Assembly: GCA_964569085.1 (NCBI GenBank)
Contig: CAZMTA010000002.1
Location: 124,001 to 188,000 of the forward strand
Direction of reading: 5' to 3'
Length of the DNA: 64,000 nt
Source: JAJCZZ01 sp964569085
Lineage (GTDB): Bacteria; Gemmatimonadota; Gemmatimonadetes; Longimicrobiales; Gaopeijiaceae
Both the position numbers and the translations under genes were made by a program. Below are positions 44,438-52,590 of the stretch, one piece after another. The notes under the pieces are model-generated. The model ran no database searches, was not told the origin of the DNA, and saw only the letters and a list, made by a program, of their open reading frames with translations. Position 1 is the stretch's first letter; every line of letters starts with the position of its first letter.

Positions 44438-46111
44438 GTGCCCGACCCCCTCGCCCACTGGCCTTCCGACTGGCCCTTCCCGCCCCACCCCGACCCGGTG
44501 CGGAGCGCCGGCGGCATGGTGGCCAGCACCGACGCCCTGGCCAGCCAGGTCGGAGTGGACGTCCTCCGGGCCGGCGGCAACGCCGCGGACGCCGCGGTGG
44601 CCGTCGCCCTGGCGCTGGCCGTGGTGAACCCCGAGGCCGGCAACCTGGGGGGCGGCGGGTTCGCGGTGGCGCGCACGCCCGGGGGCGAGCTCCACGCCCT
44701 CGACTTCCGCTCCACGGCGCCCGCGGGCGTCACCCGGGACATGTTCCGGGCCCAGCCCCCCGAGGGTCACGGACCTCTCTCGGAGGAGGGCGTGCTGTCG
44801 GTGGCCGTCCCCGGGTCGCCCCGGGGGCTGGCCGAGCTCCACGCCCGTCTGGGGCGCCGACCCTGGGCCGAGGTGGTGGAGCCGGCGGTGGCGCTGGCCC
44901 GGGGCTTCCCGGTGCGCCCGCGCCTGACCCGGTCGTACCCGCCTCACGTGGTGGCGGCGCTCCGGCGCCATCCCGCGGCGGCGGCGGTCTTCCTTCCCGG
45001 GGGAGAGCCGCCCCGGGAGGGGGACACGTTCCGGCAGGAGGACCTGGCGGGTACCCTGGCGCGGCTCCGGGACCACGGGGCGGACGGCTTCTACCGCGGG
45101 GAGACCGCGGACCTCCTGGTGGCGGAGATGGAGCGGGGCGGGGGGCGCGTGACCCGGGCCGACCTGGACTCGTACCGGGCGCTCTGGCGTCGTCCCCTGG
45201 AGATCCCGTACCGGGGCCGGCTCCTGGTGAGCATGCCCCTCTCCTCCTCCGGGGGGATCGCGCTGGCGGCCACGGCCCGGATGCTCTCGGAGCGGGACGT
45301 GGGCGCGCTCCCCTGGCACGGGGCGGAGCACGTGCACCTCCTGGCGGAGGCGTGGCGCCGCGCCTTCGCCGACCGGAACCACTACCTGGCCGATCCGGCC
45401 TTCGCCGACCCGCCGGTGGAGGAGCTGACCTCGGAGGCCTACGCCCGGTGGCGCATGGGGTCGGTGGGCTCCCGGGCCACCCCGTCGGGGGAGGTTCGTC
45501 CCGGCGTGGAGGCGTGGCGCGGCGGGGACCACACCACCCACCTGAGCGTGGTGGACGGCCGGGGCGGGGCCGTGGCCCTCACCACGACCCTCAACACCTG
45601 GTACGGGAGCAAGGTGGTGGCCGAGGGCACCGGCGTCCTCCTCAACAACGAGATGGACGACCTGAGCACCCGCCCCGGGGAGCCCAACCACTTCGGCCTG
45701 GTCCAGGGCGAGATCAACGCGGTGGAGGCGGGCAAGCGTCCCCTCTCGGCCATGACGCCCTCCCTCCTCCTGGACGGAGACGGCGCGCTCCGCATGGCCC
45801 TGGGGAACGCCGGGGGCGCCACGATCATCACCACCGTGTGGCAGCTCGTGTCCAGCGTGGTGGACCACGGGCTGGAGCCCGCGGCGGCGCTCGCCGCGCC
45901 CCGGGTGCACCACCAGCACCTCCCGGATCGGATCCAGGTGGAGCCCGGCGGCCTCGGGGAGGAGGTGGTGGCCGACCTCCGGGCGCGGGGCCACGACGTG
46001 GAGGAGCGGGGGGAGATGTCCGGGGACGCCCATCTGGTGGCCGTGGAGCCGGACGGGACGCTGGTGGGGGCCAGCGATCCGCGGAGGGGCGGGGAGGCGC
46101 GGGGAGTGTGA
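44438..46111 (+). CDS. ggt: Gamma-glutamyltransferase family protein
   Basis: 557 residues from GTG 44438. GGMVASTDALASQVGVDVL and GGNAADAAVAVALALAV mark the N-terminal large-subunit region. The autoprocessing Thr is Thr366 in GGDHTTHLSVVD, followed by LNTWYGS, LLNNEMDD, the SAMTPSLLL region and SSSGG near 270. GGTs cleave themselves before this Thr and transfer or hydrolyse gamma-glutamyl groups of glutathione and peptides. Unusually for a GGT, I see no signal peptide at this start; the open upstream frame gives none either. It could be cytoplasmic or a related acylase. Confidence 0.92.
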   Translation: MPDPLAHWPSDWPFPPHPDPVRSAGGMVASTDALASQVGVDVLRAGGNAADAAVAVALALAVVNPEAGNLGGGGFAVARTPGGELHALDFRSTAPAGVTRDMFRAQPPEGHGPLSEEGVLSVAVPGSPRGLAELHARLGRRPWAEVVEPAVALARGFPVRPRLTRSYPPHVVAALRRHPAAAAVFLPGGEPPREGDTFRQEDLAGTLARLRDHGADGFYRGETADLLVAEMERGGGRVTRADLDSYRALWRRPLEIPYRGRLLVSMPLSSSGGIALAATARMLSERDVGALPWHGAEHVHLLAEAWRRAFADRNHYLADPAFADPPVEELTSEAYARWRMGSVGSRATPSGEVRPGVEAWRGGDHTTHLSVVDGRGGAVALTTTLNTWYGSKVVAEGTGVLLNNEMDDLSTRPGEPNHFGLVQGEINAVEAGKRPLSAMTPSLLLDGDGALRMALGNAGGATIITTVWQLVSSVVDHGLEPAAALAAPRVHHQHLPDRIQVEPGGLGEEVVADLRARGHDVEERGEMSGDAHLVAVEPDGTLVGASDPRRGGEARGV

Positions 46112-46156
46112 GCGGGGGCGGGCCGGCCCATAGGGGCCCGGCGCGGGTGCGGCGCC

Positions 46157-47719
46157 TCAGCCCTCGTCGGCCAGCCGCTCCAGGAGCTTCTCGTGGATCC
46201 CGCCGAAGCCGCCGTTGGACATGATGAGCACCACGTCCCCCTCCTCGGTCTCCTCGACCACCCGGGCCACGATGGCGTCCACCTCCGGGACGTGGGTCGC
46301 CTCGACGCCGTCGGCCCGCAGCTCGGACGCCAGCTCCTCCGGGTCCATGCCGGTGGTCTCGTCGTAGCGCTCCGGGCGGAAGAGGCCGGCCAGCACCACC
46401 CGGTCGGCCCCGGCGAGCGCCTCCCGGTACGCCTCCTGGAATTCCCGGCGCTGGGCCGTGTAGCTGCGGGGCTCGAACACGGCCACCACACGGCGTCCGG
46501 GGAAGCGCTGACGGGCGGCCTCGATGGTGCCCCGCACCGAGGTGGGGTGGTGGGCGAAGTCGTCCACCAGCGTGACGCCCGCCACCTCGCCCCGGACCTC
46601 CATGCGGCGCCGCACGCTCTCGAAGCTGGCCAGGCCGTGGCGGATCCCCTGCCAGGACGCGCCCACCGCCCGGGCCGCGGCCACGGCGGCCACGGCGTTG
46701 CGCAGGTTGAAGCCGCCGGTGAGGGCGCTCTCGAAGTATCCCACCACGGCCCCGTCGTGGACGAGCTCGAAGGAGGTGCCGGACTCGCCGTACCGCACGT
46801 CCCGGGCACGCCAGCGGGGGTGGGCGGCGTCGGCCCCCGGTCCGGCGGCCCCCGACCCGATGACGGCCGCCACCTCGTCGTCGGACGCGTCGACCTCGTC
46901 CTCGACCGGGACCGGTCCGCGCTCGGTGCCCGGCGCGGTGGACGGATCGGGCGCCGGCCCGCGCTCCTCGTCCCCCCCGGCCTCGTCCCCCTCGATCCCC
47001 ACCGAGTGCACCGGGGCGAAGGAGCCTTCGCTCAGGCGCCGGGCGGCGGGGGTGTCCCACCCCACGACCAGCGTGCCCTTCCCGGGCACCAGGTTCACGA
47101 AGCGGCGGAAGGCCAGCTCGTAGGCCTCCTGGTCCCGGTAGATGTCGGCGTGGTCGAACTCGACGTTGTTCAGCACCGCCGTCCACGGACGGTAGTGCCA
47201 CATCTTGGGCGCCTTGTCGAAGTACGCGGTGTCGTACTCGTCGGCCTCGATGACGAAGTGCTCGCCGTCGGTGAGCCGGAAGGACGTCCCGAAGTTCTCG
47301 GCCACGCCGCCCACCAGGAAGGAGGGCTCCAGGCCGTCGCATTCCAGGAGCCAGGCCAGCAGGGACGTGGTGGTGGTCTTGCCGTGGGTCCCGGCCACCG
47401 CCAGCACGTGTCGCCCCTCCAGGCACTCCCGGCGCAGCGTGGCGGCCGCGGAGGCGTAGGGGATGCGGGCGTCCAGCACGGCCTCCAGCTCGGGGTTCCC
47501 CCGGCTGATGGCGTTGCCCACCACCACCACGTCGGGGCGGGGCTCGAGGTTCTCCGGCGCGTAGCCGTCGGCGTAGTCGATCCCCAGGTCGTCCAGGAGG
47601 TCGGACATGGGGGGGTAGACCCCCTCGTCCGATCCGGTGACCTCGTGCCCCTTCGCCTGCAGGAGTCCGGCCAGGGAGGCCATGGCCGTGCCGGCGATTC
47701 CGATGAGGTGGTAGTGCAT
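46157..47719 (-). CDS. mpl: UDP-N-acetylmuramate:L-Ala-gamma-D-Glu-meso-DAP ligase
   Basis: 520 residues of the Mur ligase family. N-terminal Rossmann segment HLIGIAGTAMA, ATP loop GTHGKTTTT at 110-118, central-domain EADEYDTAYFDKAPK and NNVEFDHADIY, and C-terminal DDFAHHP with FEPRSYT are all Mpl-type. It re-attaches recycled murein tripeptide to UDP-MurNAc. A low-complexity acidic/Pro-Gly insert of ~55 residues (~250-305) breaks the central domain relative to enterobacterial Mpl. It heads a minus-strand group after spmA and spmB. Confidence 0.96.
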   Translation of the reverse strand: MHYHLIGIAGTAMASLAGLLQAKGHEVTGSDEGVYPPMSDLLDDLGIDYADGYAPENLEPRPDVVVVGNAISRGNPELEAVLDARIPYASAAATLRRECLEGRHVLAVAGTHGKTTTTSLLAWLLECDGLEPSFLVGGVAENFGTSFRLTDGEHFVIEADEYDTAYFDKAPKMWHYRPWTAVLNNVEFDHADIYRDQEAYELAFRRFVNLVPGKGTLVVGWDTPAARRLSEGSFAPVHSVGIEGDEAGGDEERGPAPDPSTAPGTERGPVPVEDEVDASDDEVAAVIGSGAAGPGADAAHPRWRARDVRYGESGTSFELVHDGAVVGYFESALTGGFNLRNAVAAVAAARAVGASWQGIRHGLASFESVRRRMEVRGEVAGVTLVDDFAHHPTSVRGTIEAARQRFPGRRVVAVFEPRSYTAQRREFQEAYREALAGADRVVLAGLFRPERYDETTGMDPEELASELRADGVEATHVPEVDAIVARVVEETEEGDVVLIMSNGGFGGIHEKLLERLADEG

Positions 47720-47739
47720 GCGGTCCGGGGAGAGGGGGA

Positions 47740-48282
47740 TCAGCCGAAGAGGAGGCGCACGGTCCAGACCGCGACGAGCATGGCGGCGAAGTCGGCGGTG
47801 AGCCCCGCCGGCACCGCGTGCCGGGTCTTCTTGATGTTCACCGCGCCGAAGTAGACGGCGATGACGTAGAAGGTGGTCTCGGTGGAGCCGAACATGGTGG
47901 CGGCCATCTTCACGAAGATCGAATCCTCACCGTACTGCTCGATCATGTCCACCACGATCCCCGCCGAGCCGGACCCGGTGAGGGGGCGGATGATGGCCAT
48001 GGGCAGGACCTCGCCGGGGAAGCCGATGAGGGCGAGCACCGGATTGAGCGTGCTGACCAGGAACTCCATGGCGCCGCTGGCCCGGAACATCCCGATGGCG
48101 AAGAGGATGGCCACCAGGTAGGGGATGATGCGGACCGCCACCTGGAAGCCTTCCTTGGCCCCGTCCACGAAGCTCTCGTAGATGGGGACCTTCTTGTACA
48201 GGCCGTAGAGGGGGAAGCCCACCACGATGGCGGGGATGACGAAGTAGGAGAGGACGGTGATGACGCCGCGCACGGTATCCAT
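47740..48282 (-). CDS. spmB: SpmB-like membrane protein (nucleoside-recognition/Gate domain)
   Basis: 180 residues with about four to five membrane helices. Conserved pieces are AKEGFQVAVRIIPYLVAI, RPLTGSGSAGIV and MFGSTETTFYVIAVYFG. In Bacillus SpmA and SpmB affect spore core dehydration; in non-spore formers the pair is common and unexplained. It starts three bases after the spmA stop and lies 20 bp from mpl, so one operon is likely. Confidence 0.93.
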   Translation of the reverse strand: MDTVRGVITVLSYFVIPAIVVGFPLYGLYKKVPIYESFVDGAKEGFQVAVRIIPYLVAILFAIGMFRASGAMEFLVSTLNPVLALIGFPGEVLPMAIIRPLTGSGSAGIVVDMIEQYGEDSIFVKMAATMFGSTETTFYVIAVYFGAVNIKKTRHAVPAGLTADFAAMLVAVWTVRLLFG

Positions 48283-48285
48283 GGC

Positions 48286-49332
48286 TCAGCCCTCCCCGTG
48301 GCCGGAGGCGGACGCGGTGGCGGGTACCTCCCGGTCGTCCAGATGGCGTCGGGGGTCCGACGCCCGGGTCCCGGGGAACTTCCCGTAGACCTTGGCCGCC
48401 ACGATGGCGATGATCAGCGACAGCCCGGTCGTGATGATGATGGCGAAGATGAGCTGGTTGATCTGGAGGCCCATGAGCGCCAGGAGGAGGACCGGGGGCA
48501 CGAGCTGGACGGACGCGGTGTTGATGGCCAGGAGCATGACCATGTCGTCGGTGGCGGTGTCCTCCGACGGGTTGAGCTCCTGGAGCTCCTCCATGGCCTT
48601 GATGCCGAAGGGCGTGGCCGCGTTCCCCAGGCCGAAGATGTTCGCCGTCATGTTGAGGGCGATCATCCCCAGCGCCGGATGGTCCTCGGGCACCCCGGGG
48701 AAGAGGGGGCGGAGCACCGGGCGCACGAAGCGCACCAGGGAGCGGATGACCCCGGCGTCCTCGCCGATCTTGAGGAGCCCGAGGAAGAGGGCCAGCACGC
48801 CGATCAGCCCCAGCGCGATCTCGGCGGCCGTCTCGGCGAAGTCCAGCGCCGCCTGGGCGATGGCGTTCATCTTCACGAAGCGCACGGTCTCGAAGCGGAC
48901 GCCCGCCTCCGCGCCGGCGGCTCCCTGCGCGGCCTCGACGCCCGAGGTGGCGGGCGGCGCGAAGCCGACCAGCGTCCCCTGGAGCTCCTCGTCCCGGGAC
49001 TGGGACACGCCCTGGATGGTGGCCAGGGGCTCGGGCAGCTCGGCCGCGGCGTCGAAGCGGAGGACCACGCCCTCCTGCGTCTGGCGGAGGTAGCCGGTGT
49101 AGGGTCCTTCCGGCGCCGTTTCCACGCCGTAGAAGGCCCGGTAGCGTGCCGGATCCACCTGGATCTCGACGGGCACCCGGCGCGCGTCGGGCTCGTATCC
49201 CTCGGGGAAGGCCAGCTCCACCGGGAGGGGGCTGCCGTTGCGGTACGTGTCCGCCGAGAGATCGGCCACGTCCGAGACGATGGCGAAGAGCAGGCTCGAG
49301 ATGATGAGCCCGCCCCAGATGTAGTTCAGCAT
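48286..49332 (-). CDS. spmA: SpmA-like membrane protein with inserted extracytoplasmic region
   Basis: 348 residues. The N-terminal helix (MLNYIWGGLIISSLLFAIV) and the C-terminal two thirds (GLIGVLALFLGLLKIGEDAG, NMTANIFGLGNAATPFGIKAMEEL, LAINTASVQLVPP) match SpmA. Between them lies a ~120-residue soluble segment (residues ~28-150) rich in Pro, Glu and Tyr, longer than in Bacillus SpmA. The Asn-Met-x-Ala-Asn and Gly-Asn-Ala-Ala motifs are intact. Functions with the adjacent spmB product; substrate unknown. Confidence 0.92.
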   Translation of the reverse strand: MLNYIWGGLIISSLLFAIVSDVADLSADTYRNGSPLPVELAFPEGYEPDARRVPVEIQVDPARYRAFYGVETAPEGPYTGYLRQTQEGVVLRFDAAAELPEPLATIQGVSQSRDEELQGTLVGFAPPATSGVEAAQGAAGAEAGVRFETVRFVKMNAIAQAALDFAETAAEIALGLIGVLALFLGLLKIGEDAGVIRSLVRFVRPVLRPLFPGVPEDHPALGMIALNMTANIFGLGNAATPFGIKAMEELQELNPSEDTATDDMVMLLAINTASVQLVPPVLLLALMGLQINQLIFAIIITTGLSLIIAIVAAKVYGKFPGTRASDPRRHLDDREVPATASASGHGEG

Positions 49333-49438
49333 GGCGCCCGTGGGTTGGAGGGACCGCCGTCGGGACGGCTCTATGGTCGGGGCATGCTCGCCCGTCCTGC
49401 AAGTCGCGGACCGGGACCCGGGAGGACGTCCTCGTCGC

Positions 49439-50569
49439 CTAGGGGGCCGTGAGGCGGATCCCGTGCACGCCGAAGACCCGGCCCGAGGCCGTCCGCATGA
49501 CGATCCGGTAGGTCCCGGGCGGGAGCGCGGCCCCGTCGGGGCGGAGGGCGTCCCAGACCCGGAACCCGGCCTCGTGGGCGGTGAGCTCGATCTCCCGGGT
49601 GGTGCGCACCGTCTCGCCGTCTCGGGTCCACTCCACCACGACCGCCGTGGGAAGGCTGGAGGGGGCGAAGACCCGGGCCAGGAGCACCAGGCCGTCGGGA
49701 AGCTCCGACGGGCCGACCTGCGCGCCCAGGGTGTCGGCGGGCACCAGGTCGCCCCGGTCGATGCCGGTGCTGAAGACGGCGCTCTCCAGCCGAAGGGGAA
49801 CCGGCGGGACCAGCCGGGGAAAGCCCACCGTCACTCCGAGGAAGGCCGCCCCCGCCAACGCGAGGCGGAGCCGCGCTCCGCCTCGCCCCCGGGTGGTGCG
49901 CCACGCCAGGACGCCGGCGGCCACGACCGCGGCCGCCGCGGCCACCGGCGTGGCCGTCCGGGGCGGGAGGCTCCAGAGCATGGGCGCCACCAGGTTGATG
50001 GCGGCGAAGGCCACGCTGGCGAAGAAGACGAGCCCGAACACGGGGCTGGCCCGCAGCCAGCGGTCGAAGTGGAGGTCCATGCAGGAGACGAAGGCCAGGA
50101 CGCCCAGCAGGACCATGAAGACCGCGTTGGGGGATCCCCAGACCGTGGAGTACGCGTAGAAGGGGAGGATGAAGAAGAGCGTCTCCTGGTACATGATCCG
50201 GGTCATGTACGAGGTGAACTCCTCCATCAGCCCCGGCGCCCCGGGCCCGGCGTCGGAGGGCGCGGCCCCGTCCTCGCCGCCGGCCTCCTCCCCACCGCCG
50301 ACGTCCTCGCCGGGTCCGGCCACCTCCGGCGCGTCCGCGGCCGTCCGGCTCCCGAAGAAGAGCGTCGAGGCCCACGTCAGGACGAGGAAGCCCACGACCC
50401 ACGGCACCAGGCCGTAGCGCTCCCGGGCCAGCACGACCACCGCGACCCCGGTGGCCAGCGCCCACACGGAGTGGAGGACCCAGAACAGCGTCCGGTGCCG
50501 CGTCCAGAACCGGTGGAGGCGGTTCCGGAAGGTGATGGGCTCGGGGGAGTCGGGGGCGGTTTCGGTCAT
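49439..50569 (-). CDS. Membrane protein resembling DUF5924 with C-terminal DUF2914-like domain
   Basis: 376 residues. Two helices at ~28-70, an acidic Gly/Glu/Pro linker at ~80-115, then five hydrophobic segments to ~255. The C-terminal ~110 residues form a soluble beta domain: VFAPSSLPTAVVVEWTRDGE, then VWDALRPDGAALPPGTYRIVM and GRVFGVHGIRL, the DUF2914 pattern. No known role. It ends 106 bp before spmA on the same strand and diverges from the App1-like gene with an 80-bp gap. Confidence 0.75.
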   Translation of the reverse strand: MTETAPDSPEPITFRNRLHRFWTRHRTLFWVLHSVWALATGVAVVVLARERYGLVPWVVGFLVLTWASTLFFGSRTAADAPEVAGPGEDVGGGEEAGGEDGAAPSDAGPGAPGLMEEFTSYMTRIMYQETLFFILPFYAYSTVWGSPNAVFMVLLGVLAFVSCMDLHFDRWLRASPVFGLVFFASVAFAAINLVAPMLWSLPPRTATPVAAAAAVVAAGVLAWRTTRGRGGARLRLALAGAAFLGVTVGFPRLVPPVPLRLESAVFSTGIDRGDLVPADTLGAQVGPSELPDGLVLLARVFAPSSLPTAVVVEWTRDGETVRTTREIELTAHEAGFRVWDALRPDGAALPPGTYRIVMRTASGRVFGVHGIRLTAP

Positions 50570-50649
50570 GGGAAGGCCCGGAACGTGGCATGGATCTTGT
50601 CCGCCTGTCTACCCGAGCCGCCCCCCTTCCCCGCTCCCGGGAGATCCCC

Positions 50650-51822
50650 ATGAGCTTTCTCGAGACCCTGTCCGCCCTCGGCCGCTACGGCGCGGTGGGG
50701 GTGGAGGAACGGTTCGAGGAGCTGAAGGCCGGGCTGGCCCGCCGTCTCGGGACGGAATCCGGGGAGCTCCACCTCCAGGCCTACCGGGGCTACGGGACCC
50801 GGGAGCGGTTCCGGCTCGTCGCCCGGGCGCTGCGGGGCGCTCCCCTGGACGCCGCCACCGGCGACGAGTCCCTCTGGGACAACATCCTGGACGCGTACCG
50901 CCGCTTCGAGAGCGACGAGATCCCCGGGGCCCGGGTGGCGGCCGAGTTCGGCACCATCCGCCGGACCCGTCCCACCGACGCCGAGGGCTATCTCCACCTC
51001 GAGCTCGAGGTCCCGCCCTCCCAGGTGGGGAGCGAGCGATGGCAGGAGGTGGCGCTCACCGTGGAGGACCCGGCCGACCGGACGCGCACCGCCCGCACCA
51101 CCGCCGACGTCCTCCTCCCGGGGGACGAGGCCGAGTACGGCGTGGTCAGCGACATCGACGACACGGTCCTGGTGACCGGGGCCACGGACCTCCTCTCCAT
51201 GGCGCGCCTGACCTTCCTGCACAACGCGAGGACCCGCCTCCCCTTCGAGGGGGTGGGCGGTCTCTACCGGGCGCTGGAGGCGGGCTCGGACGGCGGGCGG
51301 ACCAACCCCTTCTTCTACGTGTCGAGCTCGCCGTGGAACCTCTACGACCTGCTGGACGACTTCTTCCGGCACCACGACCTGCCTCGGGGCGTCTTCCTCC
51401 TCCGGGACCTGGGGCTGACCCGGGAGCGCTGGTTCTCCGGGGGGCACGACCACAAGCGCCGGAAGATCGAGGACATCCTGGCCCTCTACCCGCACCTCCC
51501 CTTCGTCCTGGTGGGGGACAGCGGCCAGAAGGACCCGGAGATCTACGCCCGCGTGGCCGCCGAGCACCCGGGCCGCATCCGGGCCATCTACATCCGGGAC
51601 GTCACCGATCCGCCCCGGGACGCCGCGGTCGCGGCGCTGGCGGAGCGGACCCGGGCGGCGGGCACGCCCATGCTCGTGGTGCGGGACTCCCGGGTGGCGG
51701 CCGGAGACGCCGTGGAGCGCGGCCTGATCCCGCCGGAGGCCGTGGACGAAGTCGAGGTGGCCCACGAGCTCGACGAGCGGCGTCCCACCCCGGCGGAGGC
51801 GCTGATTCCCGGCGGGGAGTGA
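50650..51822 (+). CDS. DUF2183/App1-like phosphatase-domain protein (paralogue 2)
   Basis: 390 residues from ATG 50650. The N-terminal ~90 residues contain RRFESDEIPGARV, nearly identical to the same place in paralogue 1. The catalytic Asp168-x-Asp170-x-Thr172 sits in SDIDDTVL, followed by NPFFYVSSSPWNLYDLL, HKRRKIEDIL and VLVGDSGQKDPEIY. All expected DUF2183 positions are kept, so it should be an active HAD-type phosphatase. It lacks export signals. The downstream gene converges with an 11-bp gap. Confidence 0.9.
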   Translation: MSFLETLSALGRYGAVGVEERFEELKAGLARRLGTESGELHLQAYRGYGTRERFRLVARALRGAPLDAATGDESLWDNILDAYRRFESDEIPGARVAAEFGTIRRTRPTDAEGYLHLELEVPPSQVGSERWQEVALTVEDPADRTRTARTTADVLLPGDEAEYGVVSDIDDTVLVTGATDLLSMARLTFLHNARTRLPFEGVGGLYRALEAGSDGGRTNPFFYVSSSPWNLYDLLDDFFRHHDLPRGVFLLRDLGLTRERWFSGGHDHKRRKIEDILALYPHLPFVLVGDSGQKDPEIYARVAAEHPGRIRAIYIRDVTDPPRDAAVAALAERTRAAGTPMLVVRDSRVAAGDAVERGLIPPEAVDEVEVAHELDERRPTPAEALIPGGE

Positions 51823-51833
51823 GCGCCGGCGGC

Positions 51834-52391
51834 TCAGGCGGGCCAGGTCCCGCCCCGGGCCGACTCGGACCACTGCCGGACGTCGGCCATGATCCAGTCC
51901 TGGGGGAGGTCCCCCTCGGGTGAGGGGATGACGTTCACGTTCCCGGTGGTCTCCAGGACCACCGCCCCCACGTGCTCCAGCCGGTGGATGCCCGCCTCCC
52001 GGATCTTCTCCCGGAGCTCGGGGAGGCTGACCCGGGCCTTCCTCATGTTCTCCTCCAGGATCCGCCCCTCCCGCATGAGGACCACGGGCTCGTTGTCCAC
52101 CAGCCGCCGGACCCGGTCGAACCGGGAGCGCAGCCACGCCACCCCCCCCTGGAGCAGGAGGATCCAGCCCATGACCAGGGCGGCGCGGACGAGGGGTGGA
52201 TCGGGCACGAGGATCGTCGAGGCGATGATGGAGCCGACCGCCACGGTCAGGGGAAAGTCGAAGCCCGACATCTTGGAGTAGGCCCGGAGCCCCGCCACCC
52301 GCGTGATCCCGATGAGGACGGCGTAGAACACGGCCGCGCTCAGGAGCGCGGCGCCCAGGTTCTCCACGGAATCCCACCACCACGACTGCAT
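51834..52391 (-). CDS. DUF421/YetF-family membrane protein
   Basis: 185 residues with three membrane helices (~10-33, ~45-62, ~68-88), including the family segment RVAGLRAYSKMSGFDFP and VGSIIAS. A soluble domain follows: RRLVDNEPVVLMREGRILEENMRKARVSLPEL and GAVVLETTGNVNVIP. YetF-type proteins are common in Gram-positive and Gram-negative bacteria and their role is poorly known. It diverges from the penicillin-acylase gene. Confidence 0.9.
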   Translation of the reverse strand: MQSWWWDSVENLGAALLSAAVFYAVLIGITRVAGLRAYSKMSGFDFPLTVAVGSIIASTILVPDPPLVRAALVMGWILLLQGGVAWLRSRFDRVRRLVDNEPVVLMREGRILEENMRKARVSLPELREKIREAGIHRLEHVGAVVLETTGNVNVIPSPEGDLPQDWIMADVRQWSESARGGTWPA

Positions 52392-52590
52392 GCCTCGCTC
52401 CTCTTCGGGTCCACCGGACCCCCGCGGGCCGGGGGGCCGGCGGGGTCTTCGGTGCCCGGGCACGCACGAATCGGGCCGCCGGCCGGCTCGACACGCCCGC
52501 CCTCGCCGCCCATCTTGCCCCCCCGGGCGCCCGCCTCCCCCTTCCGGGGGGGCGGAGCCGCCCCGGTCCGTTCCTCCCACACCGCCGCCC

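Noticed and set aside
46112..46156. GC-rich inverted segments between ggt and mpl stops
   Set aside because: Pairing needs bulges, and several alternatives compete; not a clean terminator.
47740..49332. Sporulation locus
   Set aside because: spmAB occur widely in non-sporulating diderms and no other sporulation gene is present.
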